DNA of 64,000 nucleotides, taken from assembly GCF_033958435.1 (NCBI RefSeq), contig NC_134138.1:271599798-271663797 (forward strand). The letters run 5' to 3'. A model generated the notes under the pieces. It worked only from the letters and a program-made list of their open reading frames with translations. It made no database searches and was not told where the DNA came from. Position 1 is the first letter of the stretch, and each line of letters begins with the position of its first letter. Source of the DNA: Carettochelys insculpta (taxonomy: Eukaryota > Chordata > Testudines > Carettochelyidae). Below are positions 12,306-23,999 of the stretch, in pieces. The position numbers and the translations under genes were made by a program.

Positions 12306-12515
12306 AAGGAGTTTAATGCTGATAGGTCTGGAAAAAAGTGTTAGACCCCTTTGGGTTTACCTCACAATTTGTCCCATGTTCTCTGCGCAAAAGTGTTTAC
12401 AGCCAGAGACGGAGGTGACAGTCAGGCTTATGGCATGGTTTCTTATTGTATTGAACCTAAAGAAGTGAAGTTGCTATCTGTTATTGCAGCTGTCACATCT
12501 AGACCCTTAAATGTA

Positions 12516-13090
12516 CAGTAAACTCCCATTTAACCAGTCTTCAATCAACCGGGACTTTCAAATAACTGGCACTGCCACCAAGCGCTGCCCTGGCACCTAG
12601 ATTTCCTCTTCCCAGTGGTTGTGCTGCTCACAGGTGGAGAGGGATCCCATCCTGCCCTGAGCCATTGATGTCACTTTCCCTTCTTAGGAAGGGACTGGTG
12701 CTGGAATGTGGGTGGGGAGTCAAGACAAAGGTGCTGCATCCACCACTTTCCATCCCTGCCTGGGCCTGGGCAGCAGAGCCTGGGGGGCTGCATGGGGGTG
12801 TGGGGAGGAAGGGGAAAGCATCTCTCCACTGTGTCAGCCCCACCTCCAGGCACAGCAGCATGGGCCAGGGCCTGAGCTGCTGAACCCTGGTGGGGAAAGA
12901 GGAGCAGGCTGTGTGGGTGGAGGTGGCTCTCTGGGGACTGGGCTGCTGAGGCCTTCGGGGAGGGGAGCACATCTGTAGAGCACCCCACTGTCAGAGAACT
13001 GGCAGCACAGGACCCTCTTTATTACCTATAATATTGTTATATGCGGCAACCTCCTGGCCCCGGGACTGCCAGCTATGAAAGAGTTTACTG
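12516..13090. mobile_element. pogo/Tigger-like (Tc1-mariner) non-autonomous element
   Basis: CAGTAAACTC at 12516 and GAGTTTACTG ending at 13090 are perfect terminal inverted repeats flanked by TA on both sides (12514-12515, 13091-13092). That is the TA target choice of Tc1-mariner transposons. The inner ends (TTTAACCAGTC, CAACCGGGAC, ATAACTGGCAC) are Tigger-like. The GC-rich centre is open in several frames but has no transposase motif. Confidence 0.8.
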
Positions 13091-13092
13091 TA

Positions 13093-13660
13093 TCCAGGTT
13101 GAAACTCTCTCGTCTGGCAATATCCTTCCCATGGCAGAATCATGGATGCTGTTGGACCACAGAGCACCTGGAGAGATCTCCAGCTGCTAGGCTGTAGAGG
13201 AGCCCTGCTGGCTGCCCATTCTGGGGAACCCCGGGGCAGCTCCTGAGCAGCGAGTGTGGTCAGGGAACCCTACTCCTGGGAGCCCAGCTGGGGTGAGGGA
13301 ACCCCACTGTGGGAAGCCCAGCCCAGGTCAGGAAGCCCCATCCAGACCAATGTTGCGGGGAGTCAGGGGAGCCCATCTGGGACATAGAGCCCTGCTAGCA
13401 GCCCTGGGGCAGTGAGGAACCAGGCTGGAGCATGGGCCCTGCCAGCTGCATCCCATCAGTGGGGAACCTGGTCGGGGCTGGGTGAGCGTGTCAGCCCTGC
13501 AGCAAGGAGCCCAGCAAGAATGGAATCCCTCCTTCCCCAGCCTGGGTGCAAGAAACCTGTGGGAGCAAGGAGGGGAGCCCAGCCAGCAGGCCCCACAGGG
13601 CAGCCTGGGGGCCTGACCTCCCCTTGCTCTGCAAATCCCATCACTTAGGTCCTCAGGGAG
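13093..13660. mobile_element. GC-rich TIR element abutting the Tigger-like copy
   Basis: It starts with GGTTGAAACTCTCTCGTCTGG and ends near GGGCCTGACCTCCCCTTGC, the same outer plan as 8749-9162 and 17585-18060. No coding function is seen despite open frames on both strands. The right boundary is approximate. Confidence 0.45.
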
Positions 13661-15308
13661 GCACAATCTGAATTTTAACAACACGTTGTATTACATGTTA
13701 CCCTGAACATATAAGTCCTTTGCCAAAATATAAGAAAATAGATTCAGTTAACGTCTCCCTCAGTCATCCCTTTTTATGGAAGAATAACTAAGTGAAGTTC
13801 ATTCAAATGAAAATTTTAAGACTTTTGGATTTGTGAAAAAACTGGTAATTGAATTCCTGTTGTTTTCACTGGAGACGGGGAAATCCCAGGCAGATGCAAG
13901 CAACTGTCAAGAAGCCGTCTGATTCCTTTTATGAAAGTGATTGGTTGTGTCCTAACTGCACAGTACAAAACAAGAGAACTATTTACTAATGGGTCATAGT
14001 AAAAGGAAGAGATGAAATAGAGAAATCTGGAACCCATACAAGCAGCCTGCTGGCTGAAAAGGAAGTAGGAGAGCAACAAAAGGTCCACTTCCAATGCTAA
14101 GAAGTTGAAAAATTAGAATAGGCTGGAACAAGTGGGACCTTTTTTTCTGCATCGAAAGAAGAGAGTCATTAGTAGATAGCTGCTCACTCTTATGATTCCC
14201 AGGGGAACAATTCATACACTACCCCTGGTTGCTTTTCTTTCAGAGAAACCAGGTGGACTGGATAAATCTCTGGCATTTTGAAACCAAAGAAGAAGAGTCA
14301 CAATTTTGCATCTGCTTCATTCAAATAACCTACTTCTGTCCCCAGATACTCCAATAACACTACATTCGGGTATGCTATGAGAAGCACAGAATATAAACCA
14401 GGCACAAGGAATTTGTGGTCAAATTCACTTTTGCCTGAGAGCTCTGGAGAAAGAAGAAAGGAGATTAAACTCTGACAGATTTCCAAGAAAATTAATGCCA
14501 ATCCTGAATGCGGTTCAGCATTTTACAGCTGTCACAGTAATTAGGGAGTTTGGAACTGGATTCATGATATAACTCCTCCGCTGTATATATTGCCATGAAG
14601 GGTAAAATTTAGCACACAGCAAAGTGGGTGCAACTCTACTGACATCAACATCAGTCCCCTTTCAACAATCAGTGAGGAATTTTATCTTTGCCCTTTTAGT
14701 CTAAAATCCCTGTTTTTAATCCACTGTGCAAATGGATTCTCTCTCTGCCCAGCTGCGGCCACACAGAGCAGCAATGGGCAACCTAGGCTAGTGAGTGGGC
14801 TGCATAAGTGGCTCTCCTTCATCTCAGTGGGCTGCAAGACTGTTATAACCAAGACAGTCTCCAGGAACAGGGTAGTTTAGCTAACGGCACTTGAGTACCT
14901 AGAATTTGCAGGGTGTGCTGATGGAACCGTAGCAGCCTTCTAATGGGATGGAAAGGGGCCGCGCAGTGGTCACAGGCAATGTTGTGTGTGATCAGCAAGT
15001 ATCTTACTTCACGTGCCTTTGCTTTAAGTGTGTATTGCTTTAGTAATACCAGTAGGGGGGAAAAAATCCCTTTGCAGATGGAAACCAGAGGAATCTGGCA
15101 ACCCTACTATGGGAAATGAAACATCTTGTGGGCCACGCACAAGGAACCTCGATGGGCCACATTGATATATCAATACAGAGTCCTCAAGCAATTAGCCAAA
15201 GAAAGAGTTGCTGAAAAATGCAGCGTTAGCCACTTCATTCTTTGGGCAGCAAATTTTGCGGTCATAGCTCTTACAGTTTAAGAGGCGTTCTTGAACAAAT
15301 GTAGCACT
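13661..15308. other. No gene; possible hAT remnant at 14770-15165
   Basis: CAGCAATGGGCAACCTAGGC on the left and a GTGGGCCACGCACAAGGAAC block on the right resemble the paired ends of hAT elements, but I could not fix the right terminus or a duplication. Otherwise nothing is recognised. Confidence 0.3.
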
Positions 15309-15338
15309 GACAGACAGACAGACAAACTGACAGACAGA
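15309..15338. repeat. (GACA)n microsatellite
   Basis: Imperfect tetranucleotide run with one CAAACT interruption. Confidence 0.85.
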
Positions 15339-16031
15339 TGCTACAACATATAGAGCTCGGTTGTAAAATTTAGGGGAAATAGGTGAGAAGAGCAAAAGAG
15401 AGAGAACATGACAGAACTCTCGCACATAGTTCTGTGTTTGTGTGACAGGGCTCCGTTTCCAAGCCTGTTTTAACTCCTGCCGAGGCATGTGAAATACATT
15501 GATATGAACCAACACCTGAGTCCGTCACTTCAAATCATAGATTTTAAATATCTGAATTGAGTACCAATTAAAATCGGACCAGATTTGGGGACTCAGGCAT
15601 TTGTGTTTGTCCTGCAGATAGGTGGGTTTGCCTATAAAGGGAATTCTAAGTTAAAGAGTTTAAGTGGTTTCATTAGTCATTACCGGTGCAGCAAGGCAAT
15701 CTTGCAGAGTTGTAGGAAAGAGATCTTTACTAAGGATGGTTAGTGGTCAGTGTCACATGCTAAGTGTAAGGAGAACCACATTCACCTCTGCTTGCACTCC
15801 TGAGGTCCTTCCTGAAAACTGATCCTCTTTCTCTCAGTTTCCACTCGCTATAGTACATATGTGAGGGGGTTTTTAATGATCCTTGTTGAATGAAAAGATG
15901 TTTTAATTAATACGTTCTGGGCTACATTCTATTTCCAATTATGCTGAGAGCAAAAGTCTCTTAATTACAGTGGAAGCAAGACTGAGAGTTTTCTTCTTTA
16001 AGGTTCTTCCCAGTAGAGTGTATACCATACA

Positions 16032-16400
16032 CCAAAACAGAAAGAAGTCCTGTGACATCTGACAGACTAACAATGTATTAGGTCATGAGCATTTGTGAGC
16101 AAAACCCACTTAATAAGGTGGACAGAAATAACAGAATCCAGGGTATAGATAGCAGAAAATAAAATTTTAAAAAAAGGACACAAGGAAGGTACCTGTCATT
16201 AGTAGAACCAGTTAATGAAACAAATTCAGCTGGATGTGTCTCAGTCATACCATGTGATGTAGAAGTGCAAATATCAAAGGTGGGAAAACTTCCCTTTCCA
16301 GTTAAGAACTTTATTCAAGCCTAAATTAGTGGAGTTAAATATGTAAATGAATTCCAATTCAGATGTCCCCATCTGTAATCAGGTGATAAAACTCTATCTA
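16032..16400 (-). mobile_element. PLE 3' part, minus strand
   Basis: AAGTCCTGTGACATCTGACAG begins the terminus. AACCAGTTAATGAAAC and AAATGAATTCCAATTCAGA match the internal 3' region of the PLE at 30347 (AACCAGTTAATGAAACC near 30533; AAATGAATTGCAATTCAGA at 30972). No coding part remains. A short TCTA microsatellite (about 16391-16412) marks the 5' edge. Confidence 0.75.
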
Positions 16401-16744
16401 TCGATCTATCTATTCAAATGTTGACACCCGCTCTAATCATTGGGATGGCCACTATCATCTCACTCACTGACAAGCAGACCATTTACGGAGGAATCAAAGC
16501 ATGCCACTACCTAAGTTTATTCAAGCACATGGAGACATTTTGGCTTGAAAGATCATCGAGTCGTGTGGATGTCAAAATGCCGTCAGCCTTAAGTGCTGTA
16601 CTGAAGTGGCTGAAATAATGGTTGGTACTGAAGTGAACATTTATAAAACCAATGTCGTAATAATGTTAGTCTGTGGTCTGGAAGCAGCTGCTCTCAGTGA
16701 AAGGGGTGTAGAATCACAGGATGAGAAGCAGCATGCAGAATATC

Positions 16745-16997
16745 TTCTCAATCACCCCTTTGCCAAAATGCAGGACCTGTTGTGTCTACACCACCGGAGG
16801 CTGATGTTCGTCCGCCCCCATTTTGAAAACCTCCCGTGAAGGAGGTTCCATGACTTTCCCAGACAGTCTGCTCCATTGTGCTACTGTTGTTATAACTCGG
16901 GTTATTTTTAGTTACATTTAATCTAAAGCCGCCATGCTGCTGTTTGAACCCATTGCCTCTTGTCCTGCCTCCATGGCACAAGAGGACAATTTCTCTT
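16745..16997 (-). mobile_element. CR1 LINE fragment (left half of a split copy)
   Basis: The minus strand encodes RTRGNGFKQQHGGFRLNV, the CR1 ORF2 C-terminal RxRxNGxKLQxGxFRLxxRK signature. The copy is cut at CATCTTTTT by the PLE pair and resumes on the other side at 17281. Confidence 0.8.
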
Positions 16998-17006
16998 CAT
17001 CTTTTT
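16998..17006. repeat. Target site duplication, left (CATCTTTTT)
   Basis: CATCTTTTT is repeated at 17272-17280, exactly flanking the PLE inverted pair. Confidence 0.88.
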
Positions 17007-17271
17007 GATAGTAACAGAGAGGTCGCCGTGTTAGTCTGTATTCTATCGAAACAAAAAAGCAGTCCTGTAGCATTTTAAAGGCTAACAGAATAATTTATTA
17101 GGTGGTGAGCTTTCGTGGGACAGAACCCCTTCTTCAGACCTGGGTACACCATGGCTATCTATTCATATCATACCTGGGTCTGAAGAAGTGGGTCTGTTTC
17201 CACGAAAGCTCACCACCTAATAAATTATTTTGTTAGTCTTTAAAGTGCTACTGGACTGCTTTTTTTGTTTT
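17007..17271. mobile_element. PLE inverted pair, both 3' ends outward, with a filler loop
   Basis: 17007-17140 is a PLE terminus on the minus strand, and 17177-17271 is the same terminus on the plus strand. Shared phrases on opposite strands include ATTTATTAGGTGGTGAGC with its complement and the GGTCTGAAGAAG edge. A 9-bp duplication flanks the whole. The roughly 36-bp loop (17141-17176) is not PLE: it is an inverted near-copy of 18088-18124. The PLE subfamily is the one with TAGTAACAGAGAGG ends. Confidence 0.9.
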
Positions 17272-17280
17272 CATCTTTTT

Positions 17281-17350
17281 TATGGCAACCATAAAAGAAT
17301 TTGGGGCGTGCTATCATGTCACCCATTAATCTCCTCTTTTCCATGGTAAT
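17281..17350 (-). mobile_element. CR1 LINE fragment (right half of the split copy)
   Basis: CTATCATGTCACCCATTAATC followed by CTCCTCTTTTCC is the CR1 minus-strand run that normally follows the segment ending at 16997. Confidence 0.7.
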
Positions 17351-17584
17351 CCAAAGGCTGGAGGTCAGTAGAGGTGAGAATTCTTTGAAGGCTGGCAGGT
17401 GCAAAGTGCAATGATTTTAAGACAAAGGAAGAGGGTAGACGACAAATAGGATGTGAGATCAATGGGTTGGATTGGCTGCAACTGAAGAGATTACAGTGGT
17501 GGGACACTGCAAAAGACAAATCGATGACTGAGTGCTAAAGAAAATAATGCGAACATAACCGTGGTCTTGGGCATGGTACAGCTT

Positions 17585-18060
17585 GTACCCCTCTGATTCA
17601 GGACTTTCTCGTCTGGTAACATCCAGAGAGCCCCAGGAGAAGAGGTTACTGGCAGCTGGGAGGGTTGCCAGATTCCACTGATTTCCGTCCACATAGGGAT
17701 TTCTCACCACTACTGGTATTACTTAAGCAATACACACTTAAAGCCAATGGGACTGCTGGGGGTGGTGGCAACAGATCCTGGGTGGCCACTGGGGCAGTAG
17801 AACCCAGGGGCCAAAGCAGTGGAGCTGACGGGTCAGCAGAAGCAGAGCTTGTGACAGTAAGGCCAGCAGAGCCTGTAGGGCCAGCTGATGGTAGTGAGGC
17901 AGGTGGTGCGCAGGGGCTGGAAGCAGTGGAGCCTAGCAGCCAGGAAGGGGAGCCCAGTATGAAAGCTGGTTTCCCCACTCCCAGTCCTGGAGGCCTGACC
18001 TGCCCTGGTCCAGCAAACTCCCTTGTTTGGGACTGGTCAGGTCCCAAAGGTGCATAGGAA
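17585..18060. mobile_element. GC-rich TIR element, third relative
   Basis: The left part is TTTCTCGTCTGGTAACATCC; the right part is GGTCCAGCAAACTCCC followed by GGGACTGGTCAGGTCCC. It matches the ends of 8749-9162 (GGTCCAGCAAATTTTG, GGGACCTATCAGG). The two long open frames inside run in opposite directions and look compositional. Confidence 0.5.
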
Positions 18061-18309
18061 CATCCCCAGGCTGGGCGTAATAGAGGAACCAGGCATGGAT
18101 ATGAATAGATAGCCATAGTGTACTCTTGCCCATGTGTGCAAAGTCACTCCTGGACTGGGCAATGGGGCTCAGCCTTTGTCCCCTCCACCTTGGGCCACAG
18201 GACTTGAGTGGGCTCAGGCCTCATTCTCCTCACCTGGGGTGGGGAAGTAATTTTTGCTGTCAGAAGGGGGTCATGGTGTAATGGTACTTGAGCATCCATG
18301 AGTTATAAG

Positions 18310-18472
18310 CAGCCCTATGATCCCCATTTTACAAATGGGAAACTTAGGCACAGAGAGAGTGAATGAACAGATCAAGGTCCCAGAGGAAATCTGTACGGAG
18401 TAGGAGCTCAAATCCAAACTCCATAAGTCCTAGTCTAATACCCTAACTATTGGGCCATGCTTTCTCCACTGA
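18310..18472 (-). mobile_element. MIR-like CORE-SINE with tRNA-like head
   Basis: ATCCCCATTTTACAAATGGG followed by AAACTTAGGCACAGAGAGAG is the MIR core on the minus strand. The right end, GAGCTCAAATCCAAACTCC up to GGGCCATGC, is the tRNA-like head in reverse. It is diverged but nearly complete. Confidence 0.85.
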
Positions 18473-18943
18473 GTATGAGTGTCACATCACGGTCCATTTA
18501 AAGTACTGATTACTTACTGTGTTTCCTTGACTTTTACTCTTTCCACCAGCACCCCTTTGTTGCTCTTCTTAAAAATTACCATGACCAAACAGTTGCCCTC
18601 CGGCTCTATCACCCAGCACTGCTGTAGCACTTTACCGCCGATGCAACATGCAAAAATATTTACTCATTTTTCCTCTTGGTTTTAAATTGCTTTTCATGTG
18701 TGATATTTCCTTACCTTAGATAAGAGAAAGGAAAAAGGAAGGAGTCTATGTCTGCCATCTCTTTCCTTCTGCAACATATTTCCCCTACCTCCTGCTTTCT
18801 AAAGCTTTTGTGTATTTAAAATTAGCCCTTTGAGGCGTACTTGGGAAAGTTAAGCTCCGCACGATGGAACAGTCACAGGGGAGCTGGTTGTTTATGTAAT
18901 CACAGGACAGAGTTGAGTGAGTTGCCTGGCTGGTGTTCTCCTA

Positions 18944-19351
18944 GGCTATGTCTACACTAGAGAGTTTTGTTGACAAAACCTGCAGAGCATCCAACTTCCT
19001 AAGGCGTTCTGTTGACAGCAAATCGACAGAATGCAGCACTTTTGTTGACAGCCTTCTGCTGCTCCCCCATGAGGCAGAAAACCTCTGTCAACAAAACGCC
19101 CACCTGAACAGTCCGAGGGGCCATCTGTTGACAGACAGGACCTCCAGGACACCAGACAGACCTGTCTGCTATGCTTCTGGTTGGCCCTTCTGTTGAGAGA
19201 GCAGCTGGACAGTCCTGCTGCACTCTCCCCACACAGCAGATCGTTCTTTCGATCTGCCTTGTGGTCTGGCCACAATCCGTCAACAGATTTGTCGGAAGAT
19301 ATCTTTCAACAGTAATTTCTGTCGACAGATTGCTCTGATGTAGACATAGCC
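18944..19351. mobile_element. Foldback MITE, PIF/Harbinger-like, 3-bp TSD CTA
   Basis: The element starts GGCTATGTCTACA and ends TGTAGACATAGCC, perfect inverted ends flanked by CTA on both sides (18941-18943, 19352-19354). The interior is rich in TCTGTTGACA/TGTCGACAGA motifs, making much of it self-complementary. A 3-bp duplication fits PIF/Harbinger. A relative lies at 40974-41382. Confidence 0.85.
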
Positions 19352-19547
19352 CTAGTGTAGGAAAGCCAGTGCCATGGGAAACCTTTAAGGGAACTTGCCC
19401 CCCCAGTAGGGTCTCTGCCTTGGATGTTTCAGAGAGAATTGTTTCCCATCCAGCTGGGCCTACAACTACCTATTCACTGCAAGCAGAAGGCCAGGCAGTA
19501 ATTGATTACCTTACACTTGATGTGGATCTTTTACTGCAAGTGTTTGA

Positions 19548-19630
19548 CGAAAGGCGGGATTCAAACCATGGCTCAGGACCAAAAACCCATTTTACAAAGT
19601 TAATACTCCAGCTCTTTAGCCACCTTTTTA
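19548..19630 (-). mobile_element. tRNA-derived SINE head (fragment)
   Basis: On the minus strand, GGTTTGAATCCC is a good pol III B-box and GGTGGCTAAAGAGCTGG resembles an A-box at the expected distance. The anticodon region does not fold like a functional tRNA. Confidence 0.45.
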
Positions 19631-21242
19631 AATAAAAAAATTGCTCAAGACAACTATTTAAAAACACCCCCTGCAAAACTCTGACGTGACTTTACTGTGT
19701 TCTCCAGTGCATACTTTTGGTTAGTGGTAGCTCTGCTTCACTTGAATATACTGAGTAGCCAGCATGAACGAGTGCCTTAGCATTACTCAATATGCCATAC
19801 ACCCTGCGCAGTATGTACTTGATAAAATGGAGGTGTTCAGATGGAATGCAGACACTCAAAAGAATGCTTTCTTCTCAGCCTGCTGGAGCAAAAAAATTGC
19901 AGTAAAGTGCAGCAGAAAAGCAACTGAATATTGCTCTTTATGAGTGGAAGCGAAAAGATGGAGCAATTCATCCAAACCTTTGTCCATCCCCTTTTTTTCA
20001 AAGTCTATGGAAAAACAAATAAAAATTAGCTGGCAGGAAAGATACTGTACTGCTTTACCCTGTATAGAAATATATGTTAAATATACACATGGAAAGGTTT
20101 AGGCTCCGGTAAGTTGTGTTGGTCCCTTACCAAAACTCAGTGGGAGTTTTTGGCTGGGTAGCTCCCAATACTGGAAGGAAGGGGAAGGGAAAATGAGAAA
20201 TTGGATCCCTGAGGCTGACAGAGCTGTGCTAGTCAGAGGAAATCAGAGGAACAGCTGAAAGCGGGTCCATGTGGGGATCGGGGCCACAGCCACAGATCCT
20301 GAGATACAACGCAGAAAGCAGATCTTCTGCTGGGAGCAAGCTGCAGCCGCAGAGGCAGAGGCGCTGGAGCAGTCTGCAGCTGGGTGCAGAAGCAGGCAGT
20401 GATTAAAGTTAGGTGGGGTGGCAGTCACAAGGGATTAGAGACCTGTCAAAAAGCAATCAAGCCAGTCCCTAAGGGGCACGCTTTAAGAACTGTTTTACCT
20501 TAGCTGCTGCTCATAAATTAGGCTTGACCTCCCTCCAGCTGCCATACCCCACTTGTGGAGTCTCACCAATGCTGGAAGCTGTTGGGGGGTACAGGGCAGT
20601 CATCATTGCTGTATAAGATATGGATGGCATTGGGCTCCCCTCATGTGAGCAATGTGAGGCAGAAGGTAGGGGAGGGTTAGTGGTTGAATCAGCTGTGTGG
20701 GAGCTTTTTGGCCATACTGCTGAAATACTGGTTTGAATAATTGTCTCTCCACCCCTACTGTTCAAAAATAGATCTAAAGCTGGGGTCTATAGTTATTTTG
20801 TGAGAACCCACCTTGCTGCATATTGCAATACTGTGGCTAGGCCCAGATCTGAAGCTATTACGAGCTGGAGTCACAGGGTTTTGCCTATAGCAAAACACAC
20901 AAGCCAGTTGGCGAAAGGCCAGCAGAGCACAGTGGACAGGTGGCTGGCAGGAGTGACCAGCAGGCACCCAGTGCGGAAGCTGGCAGGAGCAAGCAAAACA
21001 CTGGACCAGCACAAAAGTGGCATTGCCCTCAAGCTCAATGAGGGAATGCATCAAGGTGATGTGTCAGGGCTTGCATGGACTGGACAGAGTTGTAAGTGGG
21101 GCATTGGAAGGAGGGTACAGAGAAAGTTTGGGCCTGTAAATGGGATCCTTACAGTATTGGACTAGTGAGCCTGAAAGGCAACGGATGCTGCTCAATCCAT
21201 TTGAGCTGGAAATGTTACCTGAGGGTTGGTTACGAAGTCTGG
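19631..21242. other. No gene seen
   Basis: Mixed AT- and GC-rich DNA. Frames at 20755-21165 are open on both strands but have no recognisable protein. Confidence 0.45.
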
Positions 21243-21679
21243 GGCTGTGGCTATGCTAGCCCCTGCCTTTCAGAAGGAGAATGCTAATGAGCCTCTTCAG
21301 GAGATGCTAGTGAGGCTCCGCAATGAATATGCAATGCCTCATTAGCATAATGGCAGCTGCGCACATTTTGAAAGTGCCTCTTTCAAAACACGTGCAGCCT
21401 GTGTAGATAGGGGCCTTTTGAAATGATCCTCCCAGGACTTCGAAAGCCCCTTCTTCCCAAACCAAATGGGAAGAAGGTGCTTTTCAAATCATGGGGTTGT
21501 TTCGAAAGGCCCCATCTACACGAGCAGCGTGCACTTAGAAAGAGGCACCTTTGAAATGTGCATGGCTGCCATTATGTTACTGAGACACTGCATATTCATG
21601 GCAGAGCTTCATTAGCATCTGCTGAAGTGGATCATTAGCATGACCCTTCTGAGAGGTGGGGGCTAGTGTAACCACAGCC
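21243..21679. mobile_element. Foldback MITE with nested inner inverted repeat
   Basis: GGCTGTGGCTATGCTA at the left pairs with the right end, whose complement is GGCTGTGGTTACACTA. An inner pair, TGTGTAGATAGGGGCC and GGCCCCATCTACACG (21400-21523), encloses a second hairpin around CCTTCTTCCC. The flanks TGG/TAG could be a decayed 3-bp duplication. Confidence 0.75.
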
Positions 21680-21962
21680 TAGGTGTGATATTTTCCCAAG
21701 CTTATGCCATGTGACTTCTCTGCCTCTTTCATTAAGAGTTTCTTTTCTACACTCAGACTCTGTGCTTGCCAGTGAAGAAGAATTACCTCTCCGAGGTGTC
21801 CAGGGGTGTGTGAATTTCCCACGGTACTAGGGTGGGGGCTCAAGCCAGTTCTATTTGAGATGGATTGAACCCGGCCTCTGCCGATTCCTTCCAGGAGAAG
21901 GGTTACATAATGATGTTTCATCTTAACTTCATTGGGAGGTGACAATAATGAGAGCAGCCTTC

Positions 21963-22042
21963 ACCGTAGGTGGGACTTGAACCCACAATCCATGGCTGGG
22001 GGGAGGGGGGTGCACTGCCTTATCAGTTAGGCCACTGGTCCC
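21963..22042 (-). pseudogene. tRNA-Arg-like pseudogene or SINE head
   Basis: The minus strand reads GGACCAGTGGCCTAACTGAT, AAGGCAGTGC, a run of C, then GGATTGTGGGTTCAAGTCCC and ACCTACGGT. Both pol III boxes and the T-arm match the vertebrate tRNA-Arg(CCT) pattern as I recall it. The anticodon arm is replaced by a C-rich, unpaired stretch, so no working anticodon can be assigned. Confidence 0.6.
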
Positions 22043-22769
22043 TTTTCTACTTCCACCCCCTTTTAGTCAATAGGAATACAGGAATTTACATATATTGCTG
22101 TTTATATCATGTGCATTCAGACCCATATTTTCATGCACAATACCCAGCGTGTGTGTGTGCAAACAGCCTTTGCCAGTGTGCATAGATAACTGTGTACCTT
22201 ACTCCCCTTTCTACGAAATTGCCTCGGGCATTTTCCTGTCATAAGTCAGCGAAGAACCAAAAGCGTGTGGACACATTAGAAAATTTGGCTCACACTGTAC
22301 CACTCTCAAATCTTTTGCTACTTGGACCATACTGTATAAAACAAGTATCTAATGGTTCTCTAATTGAACCTAATTCTAATTCAGGTTCCAATTGATAAGG
22401 AGGGGGAATATAGACATTGCTTTTGGAATAAGCTAATTTCTTTTTCCTTTAAGAGATCTGCACAAAGCAACTCTGAAGTCACAGATGTTTATTGCGACAT
22501 TTTGCAATGTGACTACAGATGCTCAACAATTCTTTGTTTTCCCAGGTATAAGAAACATAATGCAACAAAATCATTTATCAGTAAAGCCTGTTGATACATC
22601 TGTTTTTATGCTACAAAGAACATTTTTAGGGGGTTAAATTTGTTCACCTTATTTTTTAGGAAATTTTAGGTAAGCTCCCCACGATCCATCTCTGCATAGA
22701 TAGAAACCACATTGATGAACAGATTGAAAAATCCTAAAAGAGACACAGGAATTCTGACCCCAACACTAT

Positions 22770-23085
22770 GGCTAGTCTGTGTCCTAAACTTGAAACAAGA
22801 TACACAATTTGCTCTTCACAAATTGTGTGACCTGTTTCAAGTTTATTTTGAAAAAGGCTATTTTGTCATTTATTTGACATTGTCTACACAGTGCCAAATG
22901 TTAAATACTGCCCTTTCTCAAAGCATCTCTTACTCCTCCGGCAATGAGGTCTATAGGGATAATAAAATGGTGTGCCCATTATTTTGAAAAATATTTCAAA
23001 AAAACAGGCACTTTTCATAGACACAGAGTAGCTATTTTGGGATAACTCCATATCCTAACATAGCTCTGCAGTGTAGACATAGTCC
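22770..23085. mobile_element. Probable foldback MITE
   Basis: The right end CAGTGTAGACATAGTCC is the MITE terminus seen elsewhere. The left end GGCTAGTCTGTGTCC is a degenerate partner. Inner TTTATTTTGAAAA and ATTATTTTGAAAAAT segments resemble the 62465 element. No target duplication is visible. Confidence 0.45.
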
Positions 23086-23999
23086 AAGTGTTTATTAAAC
23101 ATTAGTCAGGATGCAAAACATCAAGGGATTGGCTTAGAAACAGACAAAAATGGTAACTTTGAAGTTTTTTTAACCTGTCTTTCTTTTGTTTAATAGTTTG
23201 TTTAATAGTTTTTGTTTAATCTTTAGGTTTTTGGGCTTTGCTAAGCACCAGATCCAGAAGCTTACATTGTTTAAAAAATAGAAAGCTTAAAGTGTGAAAT
23301 AATCACATGATTCCAGGAGCTGGGGCTTTAAGAAAAATACAAGAAATGATGAGACATGGCAAAACTGGGTAGGTAGTTAAACTAGATAGTTAAACAAAGA
23401 AAGGTAGGTAAATATTTTAAAGCCCCAGAGAACCATTTTGACCAGCCTGAGGGACCTCCTGCATGACTCAGATCATAGGACCAGATCTAGTACTTGAATC
23501 CCTCAAGTGTGAGAATGAGCTAAGGCATGTTGTTCTTAGTCAAGGATTGTGATCCCTGAGATGGTCACAAAGAGATGTCCATGGTCACCCAGCCCTTCAC
23601 AGATTGCTAAATGGGAGGGGAGTCCTTATTAAATGGCAGGGGGGGTTTAGTTGGGTCCCATTATGGAAAAAGTTGAAATCCCCTGAACTAGAGCACAGAC
23701 ACTGAGATCAACCTCAAGAGGCTCAGAAACATTCTGAATGCAGGGAAAACAAACGGCTGGGGTGTCCCCACAATCTAACAGAGGAATGGAGGGTGACCTC
23801 ATATGACAGATGGGAAGTGACCCAAGGCTGACTCAGTGCTCAGTGTCCTCCTCTGGATTAAGCTGGTGAGGTAATAGTTTAAGCAGTAAGTGACTGATTG
23901 CCAGGGAGACTCTGTCCCTCAGCTGGATGTAGATACAAGAGAGACAGGAGGAGAGAACCAATGGAGGGGAGGAGGTAGAGCTGAAACAAAGGTCTGGAG

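Noticed and set aside
23537..23687. Possible hAT MITE ending AAAGTTGAAATCCCCTG
   Set aside because: The right end looks plausible, but the left end is weak and the flanking 8-mers do not match.
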